Of a stretch of 64,000 bases of DNA, positions 52,420 through 61,803 are shown in pieces (positions within the stretch are counted from its first letter, which is position 1; each line of letters begins with the position of its first letter). The position numbers and the translations under genes were made by a program. Source of the stretch: Kordia periserrulae (lineage in GTDB: Bacteria; Bacteroidota; Bacteroidia; Flavobacteriales; Flavobacteriaceae); NCBI RefSeq assembly GCF_003054265.1, contig NZ_QBKT01000007.1:124001-188000 (forward strand). Direction: 5' to 3'. The notes under the pieces were generated by a model. It saw nothing but the letters and a program-made list of their open reading frames with translations, was not told where the DNA came from and did no database searches.

Positions 52420-53820
52420 ATGAAGACAAAAATAATCAGTTTCGTAACTGTTGTAGCAATCCTTTTGGTTATTGGCTGCAATAAAAAAAATACTACATAT
52501 ACAGACTTGTCTGCCTCCAATGCATGCGGCGTTGGCTGCGATACATTGGTATTTTTACCAGACAATCCAATAGATGTAAAACTTCTGAATCAGCAATGTG
52601 CCAATACCTTTGCCTGGCAGTCTTTTATTGCGTTGACTTGGCCATCGAGTCCTGTAGAAGCAGGACAACCAGATCGTTCAAAAGGAATAAAAGATTGGGG
52701 GAAACCTGGAGATTTGACTCCTATGACGCTTGGAACGTATAAAAGTGCGGAAAGTATTTTTACCAAACACAAACCCACACAATGGGGAAGTAATTTGGAC
52801 AAGTTGATGGACACAAATCCCAATGATAATGTTTCGTACCGAGAAATCGCTGATTTTAGTAAGTTTGATGACGATGATGAAGTTGTAAACGAGTTGTTTC
52901 AAGCTTCTGGAGGAACTTCTTGGCTGACCGATCAAAATGGAAAGTTGATTTGGTACGAAATTAAAGTAAACCATACAGAGTTTGATTATATTTCAACACA
53001 GAAATTATACGATCCTGTATACCAAAATAAAATGGCAGAAAATGGCGGAATTTGGTTGCCGAACGGTTCTATTGAGATTAAAGCCTCTTGGCGTGAAATT
53101 TCTGATGCAGATTATGACAGATTGAAAAATCGTTATAAAATTATTACCGCTATGGTTCCACAAACAGTAAAAGTAAAAAGCAGAGATTCCGTGATTATGA
53201 AGGATTATAAAGAAACGAAACTCGGTTTGGTAGGATTGCATATTATTCAAAAGACTCCAACTATGCCGCAATTCCACTGGGCAACGTTTGAACATGTGGA
53301 TTTAGCTCCTGAGAAACCATTAAAAGAATCCGATGTAGATTGGTTGTTGTACAATCCTGAGAAATACATGGACACACCAAATCAGACACCAAACGTCAAA
53401 AAAGATTCCATTACCACACCTGTTCAGGTGATAAAAGAGCACGAAGCTACTGTTGGATTGGACGCGAAAGTATTGAACAAGTTTGTACACGAACGCATTG
53501 CTAAATTGGCTCCAGAAAGTGTTTTTAAATATTACAAATTAGTAGACAGTCAGTGGCCTTCTAGTGCTGTTTCTGATGATGATAATCTAACTTTTACACC
53601 GTTAAAAGACGGCGGAAAAACACCGATGATTATGACCAATGTTTCGATGGAAACCTATATTCAAAAGATTTCCTGTTTGGATTGTCATGTCGGTGCTGGA
53701 ATTAACCATACAAAAGACGGAAAAGAGTATGCATCTGACTATAGTTTTATTTTTGGAATGGCGCAAAGTCAAGATACTACTACGGTAATAACAAAGAAAA
53801 AGCTAAAAACACTAAAATAG
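52420..53820 (+). CDS. c-type cytochrome lipoprotein
   Basis: The ATG at 52420 gives 466 residues; one at 52411 adds three. The lipobox Cys lies in LLVIGCNKK. Most of the protein has no familiar fold, but near the C-terminus CLDCHVGAGINH is a heme c attachment site. The heme-proximal 'MTNVSMETYIQKIS' could supply a ligand. Trp-rich N-terminal 'FAWQSFIALTWP' segments recall proteins annotated as cytochrome c family in marine bacteria. As the third gene of the operon it could take electrons from a reaction of the 609-aa protein. Confidence 0.78.
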   Translation: MKTKIISFVTVVAILLVIGCNKKNTTYTDLSASNACGVGCDTLVFLPDNPIDVKLLNQQCANTFAWQSFIALTWPSSPVEAGQPDRSKGIKDWGKPGDLTPMTLGTYKSAESIFTKHKPTQWGSNLDKLMDTNPNDNVSYREIADFSKFDDDDEVVNELFQASGGTSWLTDQNGKLIWYEIKVNHTEFDYISTQKLYDPVYQNKMAENGGIWLPNGSIEIKASWREISDADYDRLKNRYKIITAMVPQTVKVKSRDSVIMKDYKETKLGLVGLHIIQKTPTMPQFHWATFEHVDLAPEKPLKESDVDWLLYNPEKYMDTPNQTPNVKKDSITTPVQVIKEHEATVGLDAKVLNKFVHERIAKLAPESVFKYYKLVDSQWPSSAVSDDDNLTFTPLKDGGKTPMIMTNVSMETYIQKISCLDCHVGAGINHTKDGKEYASDYSFIFGMAQSQDTTTVITKKKLKTLK

Positions 53821-53985
53821 TGTGATTATCAATAAAAAGGCAACTACTTGGGGCAAGCCCATGAAGTATCCAGTAGAAACCATTCAGACATTTTGACACA
53901 AACTTCGGAGCATTTTTAATGCTCGATTATCGAGTAAAAGTGTTGTTGTAATTAAAAATAATTATGAACTAATTTTTAAACATTT
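53821..53985. repeat. Dispersed palindromic element, second copy (53841-53940)
   Basis: A 100-base element about 80% identical to 27872-27971. The final hairpin CTCGAT-t-ATCGAG is kept exactly, while the first two stems carry several changes (for example CTTGGGGC-aa-GCCCATGAAG). No gene is present in this gap. Confidence 0.8.
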
Positions 53986-55524
53986 ATGAAACATTTACTC
54001 GTAGTATCATGCTTTTTATTGATTTTATCGACTAGTATTAACCGTGTATTTGCACAACAAACTATCCCAGAAGGAACTAAAATCGCCTTAGTAACCGACT
54101 TAAATCGATGGGCAACAGTTTGCAAAGACTGTCAAAAATTAAAATACACTTCCATCAACCTAACAGTAACGTCTAATACTAGCGCTTCTAGTAGAAAACC
54201 TAACAAGGAATCTATTTACACTGTAGAATATCAAGATGGGAAAATACGATTGCGCACCTATGCTGGCACATATCTTTCTGTATGTGGCGACTGTAGAAAA
54301 AAAGGCCCTAGTTTTCTTTTAGTTGCTTCAATGAAGAAAAAGTCCAATGGAAAAGTACCACGCTATTCATTATTTGATTTTATTCCTGTTAAGGACAGTG
54401 ATTTTTACATGATTAAAACTTATAATGGGAAATATATAACACGTTACCATCCAGGAAATGATCGTCCTGATATGCTAAAAGGCAAATCGCAAGTATTAGC
54501 GGGCTACTACGGAAAAACAGACAGAAGAGCTGGAAAATTTAATGTTATCGCTCTCAATAAAAGTTTTTCTAGAGGATTTGTTGCAGGAAATAAAATTCCA
54601 AAAGCTGTAAGACATGCTGATATTATAGGTTTTCAGTGGATGACTCAAACGTCAATAACAAAAAATAGTATTACTTATATACGAAAGAGCTTTGCAAACC
54701 AAGAAATATATGCCCCAACAATTCCATGTTTTGGGACTAATTCTGATTCTTTTTGTAGAACCTATATCATGGGAAATACTTCAACTATAAACGAAAGAAG
54801 CAAAAACATTTCCTTAAATTTTATCTATAAGATTGAATACTTTGGAGCTGATGCAGGATATAGAATTACAGCAAATGGAAGAGTATTGAGTCCAATTATG
54901 ACCTCCGATACAACACCTTATTTTGACAATGTTCTTGGTCAATTAGTGGTGTTTGAAAAATTGAAAAATACATCGCTACTAGATCAGTTTTGGAACATTG
55001 AGAAAATAAACAACGATTTTTATATTCTTCAAAATAGAGCTTCAGGATTGTATCTTGGAACTACTGGGAATTCAAAAAATGTACTTGTCAATAAAAAAGA
55101 CGCGCTTCCAATAGCTTTTGAAACATATATGCTAAACGAACTTCCTAAAACATACGAAAACGGATATACTTTTAATACTATTGATGTACCTAATAGTAAT
55201 GAAATGGTCGTGAATCCATTAAAACTTCCTTTTAGAACATGGCTAGAAACCAAGAATGCTTTTTCTCAAGGCAATTTTAGTTATTTAGGATATGACGATT
55301 GGCAAATAGCCACTAGAAAAAAAGTGGAAGAAATTACTAAAAAGTTTCAAAACACATTGTCTGAAAACTATTTAGATCTCTTTTCTTTAAGCCGCTTTTT
55401 TTATGTTACTGATTGGACTGGTAATGCTGAAGGACAATTAACAATCCATAGAAAAGGTAATACTCATTATACTTTTGGAAACTTATTAAAAGAAGGAAAA
55501 GTTGTATTGTGGCGAGAAAAATAA
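53986..55524 (+). CDS. Secreted beta-trefoil-like protein of unknown function
   Basis: A 512-residue protein with a signal peptide (cleavage near VFAQQ). The mature part has several repeats of the type 'TYAGTYLSVCGDC', 'TYNGKYITRYH', 'ANGRVLSPI' and 'NRASGLYLGTTGN', each with a hydrophobic strand and a Gly-Tyr turn, as in beta-trefoil (ricin-B or fascin-like) units. Two CxxC pairs (CKDC and CGDC) sit in the first two units. A lectin or adhesin role is possible. It has no T9SS tail. It stands alone after the repeat element. Confidence 0.7.
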   Translation: MKHLLVVSCFLLILSTSINRVFAQQTIPEGTKIALVTDLNRWATVCKDCQKLKYTSINLTVTSNTSASSRKPNKESIYTVEYQDGKIRLRTYAGTYLSVCGDCRKKGPSFLLVASMKKKSNGKVPRYSLFDFIPVKDSDFYMIKTYNGKYITRYHPGNDRPDMLKGKSQVLAGYYGKTDRRAGKFNVIALNKSFSRGFVAGNKIPKAVRHADIIGFQWMTQTSITKNSITYIRKSFANQEIYAPTIPCFGTNSDSFCRTYIMGNTSTINERSKNISLNFIYKIEYFGADAGYRITANGRVLSPIMTSDTTPYFDNVLGQLVVFEKLKNTSLLDQFWNIEKINNDFYILQNRASGLYLGTTGNSKNVLVNKKDALPIAFETYMLNELPKTYENGYTFNTIDVPNSNEMVVNPLKLPFRTWLETKNAFSQGNFSYLGYDDWQIATRKKVEEITKKFQNTLSENYLDLFSLSRFFYVTDWTGNAEGQLTIHRKGNTHYTFGNLLKEGKVVLWREK

Positions 55525-55645
55525 TAGCTTTAAAACCACTAAAAGTTATATCACGATAGGGTATGCTAAAAAGAAATTTTACACGTATTTTAGACAGTCT
55601 TTTTTTCTGTTTGAAATAGATAGATTGAGTCTTTACGCAAAAAAT

Positions 55646-55667
55646 AAAGCGAACCGAAGTCCGCTTT
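55646..55667 (-). terminator. Terminator after orphan precursor 4
   Basis: AAAGCG-a-AC and GT-c-CGCTTT form a hairpin with a CGAA loop. On the minus strand it is followed by ATTTTTTGC. It lies 15 bases beyond the stop codon. Confidence 0.75.
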
Positions 55668-55682
55668 ACCGATTACTTTCCT

Positions 55683-55874
55683 TTAGAAGCAACCTGTTCC
55701 ATCAAAGGTTTCGCAAGCGCGCTCTGCAGCGTCTGTAAACCATTCAACAGGATCGTCACTTGGAACGTCAGAACCTCCACAACCGTGAGTTTTTGGTGGT
55801 CGTCCGCCCAATAAACGAAGTGTTGCAATAGACTTTTTGTTGAGTCGTAATGCATTCAAGCTTCTTTTTTTCAT
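55683..55874 (-). CDS. Putative orphan lanthipeptide-type precursor 4
   Basis: A 63-residue peptide beginning MKKRSLNALRLNKKSIATLR with a GG site at residues 23-24. The leader has L9-x-L11-x-K13-x2-I16-A17-x-L19, as in precursors 1-3. The 39-residue core has three Cys (HGC, RAC, TGC) and six Ser/Thr. The start at 55874 is chosen because it gives a leader like that of precursor 3; an upstream ATG at 55910 would add 12 hydrophobic residues. No modification gene is adjacent, so it would depend on the enzymes at 34559-38939 and exporter at 45225. Confidence 0.72.
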   Translation of the reverse strand: MKKRSLNALRLNKKSIATLRLLGGRPPKTHGCGGSDVPSDDPVEWFTDAAERACETFDGTGCF

Positions 55875-55972
55875 AATAAAAAAATTTAAAGTTAATAGTA
55901 TAATGTTCACACATTTGGAAAGCGTTACCCAGAAGTATCGTATATTTTATTGACTTTATGTTCAATCCATAA

Positions 55973-56000
55973 AAAAAGACCGCCGTGAAGCGATCTTTTT
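55973..56000 (-). terminator. Terminator of the amylase gene
   Basis: AAAAAGA-c-CGC and GCG-a-TCTTTTT form an imperfect hairpin about 100 bases beyond the amylase stop codon, with T-rich sequence following on the minus strand. Confidence 0.65.
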
Positions 56001-56099
56001 AAAACATTTTCTTCTTAATTTTTAACGTCGTAATAACACACTAGCTACGAACAAGTTTAGTCAAATAATGATAGCTGATTCACGTATCAGAAAAAAATG

Positions 56100-58979
56100 T
56101 TATTCTATAAGTAATCTCTTAGTTGCCGTTCCTTGATTGGAAACGATTTTTACTAAGTATAATGCATTTGTCAATTCAGAAACATCAAACGAATGTCCTG
56201 CGTCAAATCCTCCTGTAAAGGTTTTTAGCTGTTTTCCTGTGATATCAAAAATCTGTACTTCTTCTACTTGTTTGTCTAGTTTGAAGCTGTCAGAAGCTGG
56301 ATTTGGATATAAGGAAAGCGTATTTGCTGTGTTTTGGAATTCTTCTGTGCTTAGAATTGATTGTTGATTTCCAAAGATTCTAAATTGTCCCGCAGGAATC
56401 GCAATTGGATCTGCCGTATTGGTAACGTTGATGCTGGTGTTTCCTGTTTCGTCCATCAAATCGTACCAAGTTCCTGTATATGGAAAGTCTGGAACAATCG
56501 TCAAATCTGCCACAGAGAAATTACACAAAATCACTACATTTTTTAAGTCTGTAGCAGGAAGTGCATCATCAAAAATATAAATTCGCTGACGAATGTCGTT
56601 GATGTATGGGCTAATGGCATAGTTTCCTTCAAATACAGGTTCGTCTATTTTGAGTTGAATCAATCGTGCCCAATCATTATAAATTTTTGCTCTGTTTGGA
56701 TCGCCCAACCAATTGTTTGTCCATTGTGGCTGTGGTTTGGTATCTAATTTACAATCACCTGGTGCTGGATCGCTTGGTGTGTTTACCGTTCCGTTGTTAC
56801 AGGTAAATATAGAATTCTCCATTCCCAACGCGCCAAAGTGCCAAATCATTTTTGGACCAGGAATTGTCAATGAAGCCGCTCCTAAAGCAGACATTCTTGA
56901 TAAGGCCGTGTTTAAATCTTGTACATTGTGAGACGATAATGCCGTATTTCCAAATTGAAGATTTCTATACATCAATCGTTCTTCATCGTGGCTTTCTGCA
57001 TATCCAACCAAACGTTTTCCGTTGAAACCTCTACTCGTGTGTCCCATTCTGGTAATATTTGCACTAGAAGCAAAGCCCATCGTTAATTGGTTATATTCAT
57101 TGGTCATTTTTCCCCATAACATGATTCCTTTTCCTTCATTTAAGCGATAGTCTGCCCATTCTTTTTCTTCATTGTCTTGTCCTAAATGCTCAAAGATGAC
57201 ATAATGTGTATCGTCTATTGACCAAGAATAGTCTGCATATTGCTTTAAGATGGCAACACGGTCGTTTCTGTAACCGTTGGTACAACCTTCATCACTTGCA
57301 GTACATTCTTGTGTGAATCCTTTGGTTAAATCCCAACGGAAACCGTCAATATTATATTCTTCAATCCAGTGCTTTACAACGCGTTCTGTATAATACTGTG
57401 TTCTTGCTTGTTGGTGATTAAAGTCAGAACCTACGCTATAACTGTGCGTTGCTACTTGATTGAAATATGGATTTTCAGCACTTGGATCGCCCCAACCGTC
57501 ACCATCTGGATCGTTCATCCACATACGAACCATAGGGTTTCTACCGAATGCATGATTTAAAGCAATATCTAAAATAACCGCAATTCCGTTTTGATGACAT
57601 AAGTCTACAAACTCTTTAAATTTGTCTGCCGTTCCGTAATATTTATCCAAAGCCATGTGAAATGACGTATTGTATCCCCAACTTTCGTTGCCTTCAAATT
57701 CCATGATTGGCATCAACTGAATGGCATTCACGTTTAAGTCTTTAAAGTAATCAATACGGTCAATAAGATCTTGATAATTTCTATCTGCATCAAAATCGCG
57801 AATTAATACTTCGTAAATGATTAAATCTTCTTTTTTAGGTTTTACAAAGTTGGTTACTTGCCAGTTGTACGGCGTTTGTCCCGTTTGCAATACCGTTACT
57901 TCACGTTCTTGTCCCGCAGGATACGCTGGAAGATTTGGATAGGTTGTTGCTGGAATAAATGGATCATCAAACGGAGATAATACTAAGGTTGAGTATGGAT
58001 CTGCCGTTTTTACCAATGCTGGTGAGTTCGCAATTGGCGTTTCGTCCACTACCCAATATTGATACGTATAGTTTTGTCCTGGCGTTAATCCTGTGAGTTC
58101 TAGCCAAAATTTTCCAGTGGCTCCGTCTTTTTTCATTGCATAGGTTGCGTCTGGTTGCCAGTTGTTGAAGCTTCCTGCAACATATACAAAGTCTTTATTT
58201 GGAGCGTCTAATACCAACGTTGCTTTAGACGTATCGGCATCGTAGTTGATTCCGTCTTCCAATCCTGCTGGTAAATTTTCAGTTACCGTTCCAGGATTGA
58301 TAACTACACTGAATGTTCGTGTAATAGTTGTTCCGCCAAGCGTTACTTCCAACTCGTAACTTTTGTTTTCAGTAATATTCATATCGGTGTATGAATAGGA
58401 AGTTCCGCTGTTAGAGTTGATGGTAGTACCATTAGCTTTTAGCACATATGTAGCGCTTCCACCTGTATTGTTTGCCGTAATGGTAAGGTTGGAACCTGAC
58501 GCTAAAATGGTAGTACTTCCGCTGTTTGGCGTTACTAACGTAGTTTGAAAAGCACCTACATCAAAGAAGAAATCAGAACAGCCCGTTGCTTTTAATTCTT
58601 GCGTACCTGTTTCGTTTCTAAACACCATTCCCATTTTGGTAATGGTTGCTGCTTGTGTTGCATTTAAACCGTAATAGGTTTCTGGTGTAATGGTTATTTG
58701 CCATAATCCACCGCCCATATCGGTCATTTCTCCAACGCCATCATCTTGTCCCCAGTTTCCGACAACATAGGTCCATGGATTGGCGTCTGTTCCTACACCT
58801 GAATGCAGGTATACTTTATTCGGACTGGTAATTCCGTCACAATCCGTCGCTGTGCTGTTGATGTCTACTGTAATGGTAATGGATTGGTTAACCTCAAAAG
58901 GATTGGGCGTGATAGTTACTTGCCCAAACGCAATACTTACAAACAGTAAACAGAGTAATATGTGTAATTTTTTTTGCAT
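56100..58979 (-). CDS. GH13 alpha-amylase family enzyme with starch-binding modules and T9SS tail
   Basis: A 959-residue secreted glycosidase. Signal peptide ends SIAFG; two N-terminal Ig/CBM-like modules (about 20-230) precede an E-set module ('FVYVAGSFNNWQPDATYAM'). The GH13 barrel (about 390-800) has DIALNHAFGRNP, GFRWDLTKGF (nucleophile Asp), VIFEHLGQ (acid Glu) and YAESHDEERL (third acid). The end is a type A T9SS sorting domain ('LYPNPASDSFKL' to 'TKRLLIE'). It hydrolyses alpha-glucans at the cell surface. It is the last gene of the Sus-like operon. Confidence 0.95.
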   Translation of the reverse strand: MQKKLHILLCLLFVSIAFGQVTITPNPFEVNQSITITVDINSTATDCDGITSPNKVYLHSGVGTDANPWTYVVGNWGQDDGVGEMTDMGGGLWQITITPETYYGLNATQAATITKMGMVFRNETGTQELKATGCSDFFFDVGAFQTTLVTPNSGSTTILASGSNLTITANNTGGSATYVLKANGTTINSNSGTSYSYTDMNITENKSYELEVTLGGTTITRTFSVVINPGTVTENLPAGLEDGINYDADTSKATLVLDAPNKDFVYVAGSFNNWQPDATYAMKKDGATGKFWLELTGLTPGQNYTYQYWVVDETPIANSPALVKTADPYSTLVLSPFDDPFIPATTYPNLPAYPAGQEREVTVLQTGQTPYNWQVTNFVKPKKEDLIIYEVLIRDFDADRNYQDLIDRIDYFKDLNVNAIQLMPIMEFEGNESWGYNTSFHMALDKYYGTADKFKEFVDLCHQNGIAVILDIALNHAFGRNPMVRMWMNDPDGDGWGDPSAENPYFNQVATHSYSVGSDFNHQQARTQYYTERVVKHWIEEYNIDGFRWDLTKGFTQECTASDEGCTNGYRNDRVAILKQYADYSWSIDDTHYVIFEHLGQDNEEKEWADYRLNEGKGIMLWGKMTNEYNQLTMGFASSANITRMGHTSRGFNGKRLVGYAESHDEERLMYRNLQFGNTALSSHNVQDLNTALSRMSALGAASLTIPGPKMIWHFGALGMENSIFTCNNGTVNTPSDPAPGDCKLDTKPQPQWTNNWLGDPNRAKIYNDWARLIQLKIDEPVFEGNYAISPYINDIRQRIYIFDDALPATDLKNVVILCNFSVADLTIVPDFPYTGTWYDLMDETGNTSINVTNTADPIAIPAGQFRIFGNQQSILSTEEFQNTANTLSLYPNPASDSFKLDKQVEEVQIFDITGKQLKTFTGGFDAGHSFDVSELTNALYLVKIVSNQGTATKRLLIE

Positions 58980-59075
58980 CTGTGTCTTTGTTTTTATCAG
59001 ATGGAATTTGTTATGAAGCTTTGAGGTTTCACAACATATTTCATAGCTATTATTTTGATTGTTTATTGTAAAGAC

Positions 59076-59111
59076 AAAAAAGGCTGTAACAATGATTGTT
59101 ACAGCCTTTTT
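59076..59111 (-). terminator. Terminator after the SusE-like gene
   Basis: A 16-bp stem around AAGGCTGTAACAAT with its complement and a minimal loop, ending in T runs, only 10 bases past the stop codon. It may partly insulate the amylase gene from the upstream sus genes. Confidence 0.9.
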
Positions 59112-59120
59112 AAGTGATTT

Positions 59121-60182
59121 CTAGTTTTGTGTTAACGTATATGTGTACTCTCTAGGATTACTTAAGTCTAACACTACTGTATAGTTTCCTGCTGCTGGTA
59201 CGGCAATATTATCTCCTCCTGGATTTAATCGTCCGTCCGCTCCAGTATCTCCATAGTTCCAGTCCCAACCATCATTTGCTCTAAACTTAATTTCGTCTGC
59301 TGTCAAATTGATAGTGATTGAGAATGTTTGTGTCGCTGGGTCATACGTCATATCGTTATCGCTATCCCAACCTGTTGGTGTAGCAGAACCGATTAATCCC
59401 CAGTTTGAATATTGTGTAGCACTGTATGTTAAGTTTTCAGTATCTACTTGTAAAAGGTAGTATCCTGGTGTTGCAGGTACGTTTGATTCTCCATCTACTG
59501 CAAGGATTCCTGAGAAACTTCCATCATCTCCCCAATCTGTATTTCCCCAAGCAAAGTTTCCTGCATCATCTGGAGCTACAAATTTGTATTCTGTTTCTAA
59601 CCAAACATATCCTTCATAGTCAGAAGCTCCAAAGTCTGAAGCAGCTAATCTTGGTGCTGTTGCAGGATCCCAACCTTGGTGGTTTCCAGGTACAGCAATC
59701 ATTGGTAATGATGTAGTGTATGGTGTTACGTTTAATGTTAACACATCAGACATTTGCTGTTGTGCATCTTGTGTTCCTATAGAAGAAACAATACGAATAT
59801 CTATATCTCCTGCTACAAATGGACTTAATCCTAATCCGATTACAGCGTCATTTAATTGCGTGTGTGTCCAAGAAAGGAATCTTTCGTTGGTAGAACCTGC
59901 GTTCACTGGTGCTGCAAATTCTGTTCCGCCTAAAGCGATTTGTACATCATACGTTATAGCAGTTTGCGTGTCGTAATCTGCATCATCCCACACAAGTGTA
60001 GTTGCTACATTTTGAGCGTTATCCGCATTTAAGATTAAAGCGGTTCCTGATGCAGGAGTTCGTAATTCTGGTCCACCTTGAGGAGAAGCAATGATTAGGT
60101 TGTCATCATCGCTACATGCGTTGAATCCAACAAAGGCTACGATTGCTAAAAAGCCTGTTGCTATTTTGTTTACTTTTTTCAT
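59121..60182 (-). CDS. SusE/SusF-type outer-membrane starch-binding lipoprotein
   Basis: A 353-residue lipoprotein (lipobox GFNACSDDD near residue 23). It has an N-terminal SusE-type Ig domain ('RTPASGTALILNADNA', 'TTLVWDDADYDT') and two C-terminal starch-binding modules of related sequence ('IAVPGNHQGWDPATAPRLA' and 'LIGSATPTGWDSDNDMTYDP', each with a G-W-D aromatic platform). SusE-like proteins bind starch at the surface next to SusCD. It starts 12 bases after susD. Confidence 0.92.
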   Translation of the reverse strand: MKKVNKIATGFLAIVAFVGFNACSDDDNLIIASPQGGPELRTPASGTALILNADNAQNVATTLVWDDADYDTQTAITYDVQIALGGTEFAAPVNAGSTNERFLSWTHTQLNDAVIGLGLSPFVAGDIDIRIVSSIGTQDAQQQMSDVLTLNVTPYTTSLPMIAVPGNHQGWDPATAPRLAASDFGASDYEGYVWLETEYKFVAPDDAGNFAWGNTDWGDDGSFSGILAVDGESNVPATPGYYLLQVDTENLTYSATQYSNWGLIGSATPTGWDSDNDMTYDPATQTFSITINLTADEIKFRANDGWDWNYGDTGADGRLNPGGDNIAVPAAGNYTVVLDLSNPREYTYTLTQN

Positions 60183-60194
60183 TTGAATATTTTT

Positions 60195-61778
60195 TTAGTA
60201 ACCTGGGTTTTGAGTTAAGTTAGGGTTTGCGGTAATGTCCGTAGAAGGAATTGGGAATAAGTCTCTAAAGGCTTCTGTTGTTGTTCCGTTTTCAACATTT
60301 CCCTTCCATGGCCATACACCTTGGTCTGAGAATTGTCCGAAACGAATTAAATCTGTTCTTCTGTGACCTTCCCAGTATAATTCTCTTGAACGTTCTGATA
60401 ATAAGAATTCGTCTGTGATTTCAGAGAAACCTCCAATTGGCGTAGCGTTTGAACGTTGTCTTACCAAATTCACATATTGTACTGCCAATCCTTGGTCGCC
60501 TTGTCCACTTCTTTTTACCGCTTCCGCATACATTAAGTACGCATCTGCCAAGCGGAATACAGGGAAATCTGTATCGATAAAGTCGCCCGAAGCATCCGAT
60601 CCTGGCACTCCTTGGCTCGTAACATTTTTAAATTTTTCTACTGCATATCCATCGTTGAAGTTGAATACATCTGCAATTTCTAATTCTTGACCATCTGTAA
60701 AGAAGTTGGCTCTATCATCTACAGACATTGCTCCATTAGGAAACTGATTCACGAACGTTTTTGTTGTTCTAATTCCGCCCCAACCTCCGTTGATACCGAA
60801 AGCTGCTGCGCTCATATTTCCACCAACTGGTGCGTGTACTAAGAACGTCATCGCTCCAAATCCTTGTGTGTTTAAACCATCAGAGTTGAAAGAGAAAATC
60901 ATTTCGTTTTGCGCTCCGTTGGTGTCATTATCTGCTAAGAATAATTCGTCATAATCTGTATGTAACGTATATCCAGCTCCGATAATGTTTTCCAAGTATG
61001 GAATTGCTTGTGCACTTTGGTCTGTACCTTTGTACACTTCTGCATTTAGGTGTAATTTTGCTAATAACATCCATACAGCCGCTTTGTCAGCTCTTCCGTA
61101 TACATTTTGACGTGCATCAATCATGATTGGCTCAATTGCTGTCAATTCAGAAACGATAAAGTCAAAAACTTCTGCTCTACTTCCTTGTGTAGGTAAGAAT
61201 GCTCCAATTGGGTCTTGTTCAGTTACAAACGGAACGTTTCCAAACATATCAATAGCATGCCAATAGCTTAATGCTCTTAAAAAGCGCACTTCAGCTTTGT
61301 AAGCTGCTGGCAAGAATTCTGATTCTGGCACATCAGCGGTTGCTCTTAGGAATTCATTCGAAATAGAGATTTGGAAATAAATTCTGTTGTACATTGCTGT
61401 GATAAATTCATTGGCTGGCGTCCAAACTTGCCAGTTAAGGTCATGAATTGTTCCATCATTCCAAGCAATTAACGCTTCATCAGTTGTTAATTGTTGGTGT
61501 TTCCAGTATTGTCTCAAATAGTTTGAGAATCCTTCATCAATTCCTGTAATATCAGGATTACCCGCAGGACCTTGTTGACCACTTACAACAAAACCTGCAT
61601 AAATTCTAGCAAGGAATTGCTCGTACGCCGCAGGATCGTCAAAAACGTTCGCTGCCGACTGCTCTACAATTGGCTCTAAGTCTAGCTGATCTTCACAAGA
61701 CGTGAAGCCTAAGCTAGCTACCAATACTAGTAGCGCAATACCTATACGATTTGATTGTTTTCTAATTGTTTTCATCAT
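60195..61778 (-). CDS. SusD/RagB-family outer-membrane lipoprotein
   Basis: A 527-residue lipoprotein with lipobox GFTSCED near residue 28, a TPR-like helical core typical of SusD proteins, and the conserved C-terminal region 'RSRELYWEGHRRTDLIRFG' followed by 'LFPIPSTDITANPNLTQNPGY'. It forms the lid of the SusC transporter and binds the oligosaccharide. It lies 25 bases after susC. The GH13 and SusE genes downstream indicate an alpha-glucan substrate. Confidence 0.96.
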   Translation of the reverse strand: MMKTIRKQSNRIGIALLVLVASLGFTSCEDQLDLEPIVEQSAANVFDDPAAYEQFLARIYAGFVVSGQQGPAGNPDITGIDEGFSNYLRQYWKHQQLTTDEALIAWNDGTIHDLNWQVWTPANEFITAMYNRIYFQISISNEFLRATADVPESEFLPAAYKAEVRFLRALSYWHAIDMFGNVPFVTEQDPIGAFLPTQGSRAEVFDFIVSELTAIEPIMIDARQNVYGRADKAAVWMLLAKLHLNAEVYKGTDQSAQAIPYLENIIGAGYTLHTDYDELFLADNDTNGAQNEMIFSFNSDGLNTQGFGAMTFLVHAPVGGNMSAAAFGINGGWGGIRTTKTFVNQFPNGAMSVDDRANFFTDGQELEIADVFNFNDGYAVEKFKNVTSQGVPGSDASGDFIDTDFPVFRLADAYLMYAEAVKRSGQGDQGLAVQYVNLVRQRSNATPIGGFSEITDEFLLSERSRELYWEGHRRTDLIRFGQFSDQGVWPWKGNVENGTTTEAFRDLFPIPSTDITANPNLTQNPGY

Positions 61779-61803
61779 TGTGTGTATATTTGGTATTACT
61801 TTA

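Noticed and set aside
55502-55738. 78-codon plus-strand ORF after the beta-trefoil gene
   Set aside because: It runs across the terminator and antisense to precursor 4, and has no recognisable features.
59426-59976. Leu-rich and Pro-rich plus-strand ORFs inside the SusE-like gene
   Set aside because: They are antisense shadows of a well-supported SusE-type lipoprotein gene.
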